DNA of 54,677 bases from Gemmatimonadaceae bacterium (GTDB lineage Bacteria; Gemmatimonadota; Gemmatimonadetes; Gemmatimonadales; Gemmatimonadaceae): NCBI GenBank assembly GCA_036273715.1, contig DASUHB010000018.1:1-54677 (forward strand). The letters run 5' to 3'. This document shows, piece after piece, positions 45,362 through 53,904 of the stretch (position 1 is its first letter; each line of letters starts with the position of its first letter). The position numbers and the translations under genes were made by a program. The notes under the pieces are model-generated. The model was not told where the DNA came from, searched no databases, and was given only the letters and a program-made list of their open reading frames with translations.

Positions 45362-47266
45362 ATGCATACTGATCAATCCGACTTGAATGCTCCGCTGCTG
45401 AGCCCGCGTGCGGCCGCGTCCGGCGCTTCCTGGGCCCTCGACCGCGGCGCATCCGTTCGGCGCGCCGGTACGGCCTTCCGTGTGTGGGCGCCGTTCGCAC
45501 CAACCGTGGACGTGGTCGCGTCCAATCGCCGATTCCCCCTCGAGCCGGCAGGCGGCGGCATCTTCGAGGGCGTCGTCGCGAACCTGGCCGCCGGCGATGA
45601 CTATGCGTATTCGCTCGGCGGCGGTCCGCCATGGCCCGATCCCGTGAGTCGGCACCAACCCCATGGGGTGCGCGGACCGTCGCGCATCGTCGATCCGCGC
45701 GCGTTCGAATGGCACGACGCCCGGTGGACCGGGCGCGCCGGGTCGGAGTACGTCATCTACGAAATGCACGTCGGCACGTTCACGCACGCCGGTACCTTCG
45801 ACGCGGCCATCGAGCCCCTCGCCCCGCTGGCAGAGTTAGGCATCACCGCGGTCGAGCTCATGCCGGTTGCGCAGTTTCCGGGGACGCGCAACTGGGGCTA
45901 CGATGGCGTGCACCTCTTTGCGCCGCAGAACAGCTACGGCGGCCCGGACGGGTTGCGGCGGTTCGTCGACGCGGCCCACGCGCTCGGCCTCGCCGTCGTG
46001 CTCGACGTCGTCTACAACCACATCGGACCGGAGGGGTCGCCGCTCCACGAGTTCGGGCCGTACATCTCGACCGTACATCGTTCTCCATGGGGGGCATCGT
46101 TCGACCTCGACGGCCCGTCGCCATCGCACGCCGACGTGCGGCGCTACGTGATCGACAACGCGCTCTACTGGATCGTCGAATACCACATCGATGCCTTGCG
46201 GCTCGATGCCGTGCCGGCGATCCGCGACGACAGCACGCCGCACATCGTCCAGGAGATCGCGGCTGCCGTGCACGCCGAGTCGTCAGTGCTCGGCCGGCGC
46301 GTGCAGGTGATCGCCGAGAACGACGTGATGGACCCGCGCCTCGTGCGGCCGGTCACGTTAGGCGGGCTCGGCCTCGACGCGCAGTGGAGCGACGACTTCC
46401 AGCGCGGCGCGCACGTCGCGCTGACGGGCGAACGCACCGCGTGGTATCGCGGCGTGCGCGGCGCCGCCGACGTTGCCGCCGCGCTCGAGCGATGCTCCAC
46501 CCAGCGATCGCCGCGCGGTGCATCGAGCGCGCCGGCCGCCGACGTGCCGCCCGACCGCTTCATCTTCTATGTGCAGAACCACGACCAGGTGGGCAACCGC
46601 GCGCGCGGCGAACGGCTTGCCGCGCTCGTGTCGCCCGAGCGGCGCGCCACGGCAACGGCGCTGCTGCTGTTGTCGCCGTACATTCCGTTAGTCTTCATGG
46701 GCGAGGAATACGGCGAGACGCGCCCGTTCCTGTATTTCGTGAGCCACGAGAGCGACGCGCTCTGTGCGTCCGTCCGCCAGGGCCGGCTGCGCGAAATTGT
46801 CGAGCGCGGCGAGTCCGTCGATGTGCCGCCGCCCGATCCAGCCGATCCGATGACGTTCGAGCGATCGCGTCTCGATCGCGCGGGCGCCGGCGCCACGTCG
46901 CGCATGGCGCTCGCGCTGTTCCGCGACCTCCTCGCCATCCGGCGCGAAGAGCGCGCGCTCCAACCCGGCCGCGCGGCACTGACGGCCGCCGTCGCTCCGG
47001 ATGGCGCGTGGCTCACCGTCGAGTTGCGCCCAACGGACGGCCACGCCCACACGCTCTTCGCCGCGTACAACTTCTCGGACACCGACCACCTCGTCCCCGT
47101 CCCGACGCCGCCCTCCGGGCGATTGTGGCGGCTCCGGTTCTCCACCCGCAACGCACGCTACGGCGGGCCGAGCGACACGCCGCGCCTAACGAAGCGGATG
47201 GACGGGGCCCCGCGCGTCCGCGTGCTCCCCGAAAGCGCCGCGCTCTATCGCCTCGAGGAACGCTGA
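45362..47266 (+). CDS. treZ: Malto-oligosyltrehalose trehalohydrolase TreZ
   Basis: A 634-residue GH13_10 enzyme that releases trehalose from maltooligosyl-trehalose. It has an N-terminal CBM48-like domain (FRVWAPFAPTVDVV), then IYEMHVGTFTHAGTFDAAI, GYDGVHLFAPQNSYGGPDGLRRFVD, catalytic Asp in LRLDAVPAI (about 282), Glu in IAENDVMDP (about 318) and Asp in QNHDQVGNRARG (about 405). These distinguish TreZ from GlgB and GlgX. The ATG at 45362 leaves a 34-bp gap to maltokinase. Its usual partner TreY is not in the window. Confidence 0.9.
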   Translation: MHTDQSDLNAPLLSPRAAASGASWALDRGASVRRAGTAFRVWAPFAPTVDVVASNRRFPLEPAGGGIFEGVVANLAAGDDYAYSLGGGPPWPDPVSRHQPHGVRGPSRIVDPRAFEWHDARWTGRAGSEYVIYEMHVGTFTHAGTFDAAIEPLAPLAELGITAVELMPVAQFPGTRNWGYDGVHLFAPQNSYGGPDGLRRFVDAAHALGLAVVLDVVYNHIGPEGSPLHEFGPYISTVHRSPWGASFDLDGPSPSHADVRRYVIDNALYWIVEYHIDALRLDAVPAIRDDSTPHIVQEIAAAVHAESSVLGRRVQVIAENDVMDPRLVRPVTLGGLGLDAQWSDDFQRGAHVALTGERTAWYRGVRGAADVAAALERCSTQRSPRGASSAPAADVPPDRFIFYVQNHDQVGNRARGERLAALVSPERRATATALLLLSPYIPLVFMGEEYGETRPFLYFVSHESDALCASVRQGRLREIVERGESVDVPPPDPADPMTFERSRLDRAGAGATSRMALALFRDLLAIRREERALQPGRAALTAAVAPDGAWLTVELRPTDGHAHTLFAAYNFSDTDHLVPVPTPPSGRLWRLRFSTRNARYGGPSDTPRLTKRMDGAPRVRVLPESAALYRLEER

Positions 47267-47268
47267 CC

Positions 47269-49395
47269 ATGCGCGTCTGGCCCGGCCAACCGTACCCGCT
47301 CGGCGCGACCTGGGATGGCGAAGGCGCCAACTTCGCCATTTTCTCCGAGAACGCCAGCGGCGTCGAGCTGTGCTTGTTCAGCGGACCCGATGATGCCGTC
47401 GAGAGCACGCGCATTGCCCTGCGCGAGCGCAACGACCAGATCTGGCACTGCTACCTGCCCGACGTGCGGCCGGGCCAGCTCTACGGCTATCGCGTGCACG
47501 GCCCATATCGTCCCGAAGAAGGCCATCGCTTCAATCCATCGTGCCTGCTCATCGATCCCTACGCGAAAGCGATCGGCGGCGCGATCCGGTGGAGCGATGC
47601 GCTGTTCGGTTATCAGGTCGGCAGCCCGCTGCAAGATCTCGAAATGAATCACTCCAACAGCGCGGGCCACGTTCCCAAGAGCGTGGTGATCGACTCGGCG
47701 TTCACCTGGAGCGGCGACCGGCCGCCGCGCACGCCGTGGCATCGCACGGTGATCTACGAGTGCCACGTGAAAGGATTGACCAAACGGCACCCGCAGGTGC
47801 CGGAGCACGTCCGGGGAACCTACCTCGGCCTGGCCTCGGACGCGATCATCGATCACCTCCTTTCGTTAGGCGTAACCGCCGTCGAGCTGCTGCCCGTCCA
47901 CCATTTCGCCATCGACCATCGGCTGGCCGAACACGGCCTGACGAACTACTGGGGGTACAATTCCATCGGCTTCTTCGCGCCCGATGTGCGGTACGCCGGC
48001 GGCGCCATGGGCCGCCAAGTCGGTGAATTCAAGTCGATGGTCAAGACGCTCCATTCCGCCGGCATCGAGGTGATCCTCGACGTCGTCTACAACCACACGG
48101 CGGAAGGCAACCACCTCGGCCCAACGCTGTCGCTCCGCGGCATCGACAACTCGGCGTACTACCGGCTCGACCCGAAGAATCCGCGCTACTACGTCGACTT
48201 CACCGGCACCGGGAACTCGCTCAACATGCAGCATCCGCGGACGGTCCAGCTCATCATGGACTCGCTCCGCTACTGGGTGACCGAGATGCACGTCGATGGC
48301 TTCCGCTTCGACCTCGCGCCCGTGCTCGCGCGCGAGCTGTACGAAGTCAATCGGCTGGCGACGTTCTTCGACATCATCCACCAGGATCCCGTGCTCTCGC
48401 GCGTCAAGCTCATCGCCGAGCCGTGGGACATCGGACCCGGCGGCTATCAGGTGGGCAACTTTCCCATCGGGTGGGCGGAATGGAACGGCAAGTATCGCGA
48501 TGACGTGCGGCGCTTCTGGCGCGGCGACTCGGGCATGGTGGGCGATCTCGCATCGCGGCTGTCCGGCAGCAGCGACATCTATCAATGGAGCGACCGGCCG
48601 ACCTACGCAAGCATCAACTTCGTCACCGCGCACGACGGCTTCACGTTGCGCGACCTGGTGAGCTACGAGCGGAAGCACAACCTGCCTAACGGAGAGGACA
48701 ACCGCGACGGCGCCGACGCCAACTACAGCCGCAACTGGGGCGTCGAAGGCGCGACGCACGACCCGCGCATCCTGGCCCGCCGCGAGCGCGTGATGCGCAA
48801 CCTCATGGCCACCCTCGCGTTTTCCGAGGGCGTTCCCATGCTGTCGCACGGCGACGAGATGGGCCGCACGCAATACGGAAACAACAACGCGTATGCCCAG
48901 GACAACGAAACCACCTGGGTCGATTGGTCGCTCGAGGCGCGCCAGCGCGCGATGCTCGACTTCACGCGCCGCGTGTTCTCGATCCGCCAGAAGAACCCGG
49001 TGCTTCGCCGCCGCAGCTTCCTGCGCGGACAAGCGCTCGACGCATCTGGAGCGAAAGACCTGTCGTGGATCCATCCCGATGGACGCGAGATGACCGATGC
49101 CGATTGGCACGATGCTGGCGCACACGTGCTGGGCATGCTCATCAACGGCGACGCCTCCGACGACATCGATGACCACGGCCGTCCGATCAAGGGCGACAGC
49201 CTGCTGCTCATCGTGAACAACCAGGAGGAAATGCGTCGGTTCACGCTGCCCACGATGCCGATGCTCGGGACGTGGGTCGAGATGCTGCACACGGCCGGCC
49301 GGCAGGGTGCGACGACGGGAGAGCACGACACGACGCTGCCGCCGTTCTCCCTCGTGCTCCTGCGGTACGGGCCGGCGGGCGGCGGCGACCGTTAG
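47269..49395 (+). CDS. glgX: Glycogen debranching enzyme GlgX/TreX
   Basis: A 708-residue isoamylase-type GH13_11 enzyme hydrolysing alpha-1,6 branches. It starts WPGQPYPLGATWDGEGANFAIFSENA (CBM48), then YECHVKGLTKRHP, NYWGYNSIGFFAPD, nucleophile Asp in FRFDLAPVLARE (about 346), Glu in IAEPWDIGPGGYQVG (about 384), Asp in TAHDGFTLRDLVSY (about 455) and the family's SHGDEMGRTQYGNNNAYAQDNE. It starts two bases after the treZ stop. Its TAG stop is in a GTTAGGA variant of the frequent word. Confidence 0.94.
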   Translation: MRVWPGQPYPLGATWDGEGANFAIFSENASGVELCLFSGPDDAVESTRIALRERNDQIWHCYLPDVRPGQLYGYRVHGPYRPEEGHRFNPSCLLIDPYAKAIGGAIRWSDALFGYQVGSPLQDLEMNHSNSAGHVPKSVVIDSAFTWSGDRPPRTPWHRTVIYECHVKGLTKRHPQVPEHVRGTYLGLASDAIIDHLLSLGVTAVELLPVHHFAIDHRLAEHGLTNYWGYNSIGFFAPDVRYAGGAMGRQVGEFKSMVKTLHSAGIEVILDVVYNHTAEGNHLGPTLSLRGIDNSAYYRLDPKNPRYYVDFTGTGNSLNMQHPRTVQLIMDSLRYWVTEMHVDGFRFDLAPVLARELYEVNRLATFFDIIHQDPVLSRVKLIAEPWDIGPGGYQVGNFPIGWAEWNGKYRDDVRRFWRGDSGMVGDLASRLSGSSDIYQWSDRPTYASINFVTAHDGFTLRDLVSYERKHNLPNGEDNRDGADANYSRNWGVEGATHDPRILARRERVMRNLMATLAFSEGVPMLSHGDEMGRTQYGNNNAYAQDNETTWVDWSLEARQRAMLDFTRRVFSIRQKNPVLRRRSFLRGQALDASGAKDLSWIHPDGREMTDADWHDAGAHVLGMLINGDASDDIDDHGRPIKGDSLLLIVNNQEEMRRFTLPTMPMLGTWVEMLHTAGRQGATTGEHDTTLPPFSLVLLRYGPAGGGDR

Positions 49396-49398
49396 GAC

Positions 49399-51675
49399 AT
49401 GAGCCGGCCGCCGCGACGCCGCTACGCCGACGCGTCTCGCCAGTCGGGCGCGTCGCGCGCGCCGGAGATCATCTCCGAGCCGCCGGTGTCGCGCGCCGAT
49501 GCGGCGCGCCTCGCCGCCGGCGAGCACACCGATCCGCACCGCATGCTCGGCGCGCACGCGGCCGTGCGCGGCGCCGAACGCGGCGTCGTGATCCGCGCGT
49601 TCCACCCCGACGCGAGCGGCGTCGACTCGGTGCTCGCCGATGGCGGCACGGTGCCGCTCGATCCCATTGGGCTGGGCCTCTTCCAGGCGTTCGTGCCCAA
49701 CGCAACGCTCCCGCTCCGCTACCGGCTCCGGTTCGCCTTCGCCGGCGGGGGCTCTTGGGAGCGCGGCGACCCGTACCGGTTTCTGCCGACGTTAGGCGAC
49801 GTGGACCTGCACCTGTTCAACGAAGGCACGCACTGGCGCCTCTGGGACGTGCTCGGCGCCCACGTGCGCGAGATCGACGGAGAACGCGGCACGTCGTTCG
49901 CCGTCTGGGCGCCCACCGCGAAACGCGTGAGCGTCGTCGGCGACTTCGATGGATGGGATGGCCGCCTCCTGCCCATGCGATCGCTCGGCAGCTCGGGCGT
50001 GTTCGAGCTCTTCGTGCCCGGCGTGGACGCGGGCGCGCTCTACAAGTTCGAGATCCTCACGCAGCAGGGTGATCTGCGCCTCAAGACCGACCCGTTCGCG
50101 TTCGCAATGGAAATGCCGCCTGCGAGCGCGTCGCGCGTCGCCGAATCGCGGTTCCGTTGGGCAGACGACGCGTGGCTCGCGTCGCGCCGGTCGGCGGACC
50201 CGGCACGCCGCCCGATGGCGATCTACGAGGTGCACCTCGGATCCTGGATGCGCGCGCCCGAAGAAAACAATCGAGTGCTCACCTACCGAGAGATCGCGCC
50301 CCGCCTCGCCGAGCACGTCAAGCAATTCGGGTTCACGCACGTCGAGCTGATGCCGATCGCCGAGCATCCGTTCACCGGCAGCTGGGGCTACCAGGTGACC
50401 GGCTACTTTGCGCCCACCGCGCGCTACGGTTCGCCCGACGACTTCCGCGCGTTCGTGGACACGCTGCACGCCGCCGGCATCGGCGTGCTCATCGACTGGG
50501 TGCCGGCGCACTTCCCGCGCGACGATTTCGCGCTGCGCCGGTTCGACGGGACGGCGCTCTTCGAGCACGACGATCCACGGTTAGGCGAACACCCCGACTG
50601 GGGCACCCTCATCTTCAATTACGCGCGCAACGAAGTGCGCAATTTCCTCGTCGCCAACGCGCTGTACTGGCTCGAGGAATTCCATATCGACGGCCTGCGC
50701 GTCGATGCGGTCGCGTCGATGCTCTACCTGGACTACAGCCGCCGACCCGGCGAATGGCTCCGCAACAAGTACGGCGGACGCGAGAATCTCGACGCAATCG
50801 CGTTTCTGCAGACGATGAATCGCGTGGTGCACGAGCGGCACCCGGGCTGCATCACGGTCGCCGAAGAATCGACGGCGTGGCCCGGCGTCACCAAGCCGGT
50901 GGAGCAGGGCGGACTGGGCTTTTCGTTCAAGTGGAACATGGGCTGGATGCACGACACGCTCGGCTACTTCGCGCGCGACCCGATGTACCGCTCGTGGCAC
51001 CAGAACGACCTCACGTTCGCGATGATTTACGAGTACAGCGAGCGTTTCATCATGCCGCTGTCACACGACGAGGTGGTGCACCTCAAGCGGTCGCTGCTGG
51101 GCAAGATGCCTAACGACGCCGATCCGTGGCGCCAGTTCGCGAATCTTCGCCTGCTCCTGGCGTATCTGTACACGCGGCCCGGCAAGAAGCTGCTCTTCAT
51201 GGGTTCGGAGCTCGCTCCGCCCGGCGAATGGAATCACGACGAGAGCCTGCCGTGGCACCTCGCCGCCGATCCCACGCGCGCGGCCTTCGGCGCGTTCGTG
51301 GAAGACCTCGGCAAACTCTACGGAGAGCGCGCGCCGCTCTGGCGCGAGGACTACGATCCGCACGGATTCCAGTGGATCGACGTCGCCGACGCCGCGAATT
51401 CCGTCGTCTCCTACGTGCGCCGAGCGGGCGACGAGCACCTGGTGGTGGTGCTCAACATGACCCCGGTGCCGCGCGAGCAGTACCGCATCGGTGCACCGTC
51501 GTCGGGCGCGTACGTCCAGGTGTTGTCCAGCGACGCCCAACGCTACGGCGGAAGCGGCGTGGCCACGCTCGAGCGCGTGGCCACCGACCCGCTGCCCCTC
51601 CACGGGTTCGAGCACTCGATGGCGCTCGTGCTGCCTCCGTTAGGCGCACTCGTGCTGCGCCCCGCCGCCGGCTGA
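49399..51675 (+). CDS. glgB: 1,4-alpha-glucan branching enzyme GlgB
   Basis: A 758-residue GH13_9 enzyme making alpha-1,6 branches. It has the extra N-terminal N1 domain (DPHRMLGAHAAVRG), a CBM48 (FAVWAPTAKRVSVVGDFDGWDG), IYEVHLGSWMR, nucleophile Asp in LRVDAVASMLYLDYSR (about 435), Glu in AEESTAWPGV (about 490) and Asp in LSHDEVVH (about 557), plus a C-terminal beta domain. Starts three bases after glgX, so it is translated in the same operon. Length is normal for the long GlgB form. Confidence 0.95.
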   Translation: MSRPPRRRYADASRQSGASRAPEIISEPPVSRADAARLAAGEHTDPHRMLGAHAAVRGAERGVVIRAFHPDASGVDSVLADGGTVPLDPIGLGLFQAFVPNATLPLRYRLRFAFAGGGSWERGDPYRFLPTLGDVDLHLFNEGTHWRLWDVLGAHVREIDGERGTSFAVWAPTAKRVSVVGDFDGWDGRLLPMRSLGSSGVFELFVPGVDAGALYKFEILTQQGDLRLKTDPFAFAMEMPPASASRVAESRFRWADDAWLASRRSADPARRPMAIYEVHLGSWMRAPEENNRVLTYREIAPRLAEHVKQFGFTHVELMPIAEHPFTGSWGYQVTGYFAPTARYGSPDDFRAFVDTLHAAGIGVLIDWVPAHFPRDDFALRRFDGTALFEHDDPRLGEHPDWGTLIFNYARNEVRNFLVANALYWLEEFHIDGLRVDAVASMLYLDYSRRPGEWLRNKYGGRENLDAIAFLQTMNRVVHERHPGCITVAEESTAWPGVTKPVEQGGLGFSFKWNMGWMHDTLGYFARDPMYRSWHQNDLTFAMIYEYSERFIMPLSHDEVVHLKRSLLGKMPNDADPWRQFANLRLLLAYLYTRPGKKLLFMGSELAPPGEWNHDESLPWHLAADPTRAAFGAFVEDLGKLYGERAPLWREDYDPHGFQWIDVADAANSVVSYVRRAGDEHLVVVLNMTPVPREQYRIGAPSSGAYVQVLSSDAQRYGGSGVATLERVATDPLPLHGFEHSMALVLPPLGALVLRPAAG

Positions 51676-51680
51676 CGGCG

Positions 51681-53822
51681 GTGTCGTCGCTCCAGGCGCT
51701 CGCGGCCCGTCTCGGCATTCTCGATCGGTACGTCGACCAGACCGGACGCGAAACCCGCGTCACCTCGGACGCCACGAGCACCGCGCTGCTCGCCGCCATG
51801 GGCGTCGACGCCTCGAGCGAAACGCGGATCGCCAAGGCGCTGCGCGCGCTCGACGAGCGCGAGCGGCGCCAGATCCTCGCCCCGGTGCGCGTGGTGCGCG
51901 AATCCGATGCGTGGGACCGCACGCTCCGCTTCCGCGTGCCCGACACCCTGGCTCCGCCTAACGCTATCGCGCGCGTCGAGTACACGTGCACCCTCGAGGA
52001 CGAGCGCGGCGCGTGCACCTCCTACACCGGCGCCGTCGAGCGGCACGCGGCCGACGTCGTCGACGTCGGCCTCGCGCCGCTCGTCGGCGCCGGCTACTAT
52101 CGGCTGCACCTCGCGCTCCGCGGACGCGGAGCGCGCGCCGACGCCCGCCAAACCCTCATCGTCGCCCCGCCCGCCTGCGTCACCCCCACCGCCAAACACT
52201 TCGGCATCGAAGCGAATCTCTACGCCGTCCGCAGCGCCGCCAACTGGAGCATCGGCACCCTCGACGATCTCGGCACCCTCGCCGAATGGAGCGCCTCCCA
52301 CGGCGCCGCGTTCGTCGGCATCAACCCGCTGCACGCACTGCGCAACCGCGGCGCCGCCATCTCGCCCTACAGCCCCGTCAGCCGCCTCTACCGAAGCGCC
52401 GCCTACCTGGCCGTCGAGGCCATCCCCGAGCTCGAGCACAGCGAAGAAGCCCGCGCGCTGCTCGCGAGCGACGCCCTTCGCGCCGAGCTCGCCCAACTCC
52501 GCGCCGGCGACCGCGTGGAGTACGAGCGCGCCACCCGCCTCGCGCGCCCCATCCTCGAGGCGCTGCACCGCACGTTCGTCTCCACCCATGCGTCGCCCGA
52601 TGATCCGCGGCGCGCCGCGTATGACCACTACGTCGCGCGCGAAGGCGACAGGCTCACCGCGCACGCCACCTTCTGCGCGCTGGACGACCACTACGCTGCG
52701 TTAGGCATCGATGGCGGCTGGCAGGCCTGGCCGCGCGCGTTCCGCACCCCTGCCTCGGCCCACGTGGCCCAGTTCCGCGCCGAGCACGCGGCGCAGGTCG
52801 ATTTTCATCGATGGATCCAGTTCGAGCTCGATCGCCAACTCGAGCGCGCCGCCCAACGCGCACGCGATGCCGGCCTCGCGATCGGCCTCTACCAGGATCT
52901 CGCCGTCGGATCGTCAGGCGACGGCAGTGACGCCTGGGCCTACCAGCACCTCTTCCTCTCCGGCGTCGACGTCGGCGCGCCGCCCGATGCCTACGCCCGG
53001 GATGGACAGAACTGGGGCCTGCCGCCCATCTCCCCGCACCAGCTCCACGACGACGCGTACGCGTACTGGATCGCCCTGATCCGCGCCTCGCTCCGCCACG
53101 GCGGCGCCCTCCGCATCGACCACGCGTTAGGCATGTTCCGGCAATTCTGGATCCCCGCCGGCCGACCCGGACGCGATGGCGCCTATGTCCGATTTCCGAC
53201 CAACGACCTCCTCGGCATTCTCGCGCTCGAGAGCGCACGCCATCGCGCTATCATCGTCGGCGAAGACCTCGGCACCGTCCCGCCCGAAGTGCCCGCCACC
53301 CTGCGCTCCTGGGGCATCCTCGGCTCCCGCGTCATGCTGTTCGAGCGCGATGACCAGGGCGCGTTCAAGCGAGCTGCGGAGTACGAGCCGTTGTCGCTCG
53401 TCACCGCCGACACGCACGACATGCCGCCCCTCGAGGGATACTGGCGCGGCCGCGACCTCGAGCTCGGCCTCACCCGCCGCGACGATCCCGACCTCGCGCC
53501 GGCTCTGGCCGCCCGCGCCAGAGATCGCGCGTCCCTGGTCAGCTTCCTAACCGCCGACGGCGTGCTCGCGCCCGGTCCGGATGCCGTCGCGGGACCCTCC
53601 CTCACCGGGGCCGTCCACCGGTTCCTGTGCTCCACCCCCGCACTGCTCGCGGGCCTTGCCCTCGACGACCTCGCGGGCGAAACCGAACCCGTGAACATGC
53701 CCGGTCTCGCCCAGGACCGATATCCGAGCTGGACCCGCCGCATGCAGATGCCCATCGAGTCACTCGATTCCAGCCCAACGGTCCGCGAATCGCTTCAGTG
53801 TGATCGTGGCGCCAAACAGTGA
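51681..53822 (+). CDS. malQ: 4-alpha-glucanotransferase (amylomaltase) MalQ
   Basis: A 713-residue GH77 enzyme transferring glucan chains between maltodextrins. The long N-terminal part (LQALAARLGILDRYVDQTGRETRVTSDATSTALLAAMGV) is typical of the E. coli-like long form. The barrel carries GIEANLYAVRS, NPLHALRN, SPYSPVSR, the catalytic Asp in LRIDHALGMFRQFWIP (about 480), Glu in VGEDLGTVPPEV (about 529) and Asp in THDMPPLEGYW (about 579). The GTG start lies five bases after the glgB stop; the frame is open earlier inside glgB but without homology. Confidence 0.93.
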   Translation: MSSLQALAARLGILDRYVDQTGRETRVTSDATSTALLAAMGVDASSETRIAKALRALDERERRQILAPVRVVRESDAWDRTLRFRVPDTLAPPNAIARVEYTCTLEDERGACTSYTGAVERHAADVVDVGLAPLVGAGYYRLHLALRGRGARADARQTLIVAPPACVTPTAKHFGIEANLYAVRSAANWSIGTLDDLGTLAEWSASHGAAFVGINPLHALRNRGAAISPYSPVSRLYRSAAYLAVEAIPELEHSEEARALLASDALRAELAQLRAGDRVEYERATRLARPILEALHRTFVSTHASPDDPRRAAYDHYVAREGDRLTAHATFCALDDHYAALGIDGGWQAWPRAFRTPASAHVAQFRAEHAAQVDFHRWIQFELDRQLERAAQRARDAGLAIGLYQDLAVGSSGDGSDAWAYQHLFLSGVDVGAPPDAYARDGQNWGLPPISPHQLHDDAYAYWIALIRASLRHGGALRIDHALGMFRQFWIPAGRPGRDGAYVRFPTNDLLGILALESARHRAIIVGEDLGTVPPEVPATLRSWGILGSRVMLFERDDQGAFKRAAEYEPLSLVTADTHDMPPLEGYWRGRDLELGLTRRDDPDLAPALAARARDRASLVSFLTADGVLAPGPDAVAGPSLTGAVHRFLCSTPALLAGLALDDLAGETEPVNMPGLAQDRYPSWTRRMQMPIESLDSSPTVRESLQCDRGAKQ

Positions 53823-53904
53823 CCAGCGATATTTCTTCAAGGTTGATGCGCACGTGCCGGACACGGCCGTGCGTCAGTATCCTCTGACCCTTACCCGATC
53901 CCGC

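Noticed and set aside
45631-47268. Long arginine-rich open frame in front of glgX
   Set aside because: It is the out-of-frame shadow of treZ; only the part from 47269 has GlgX character.
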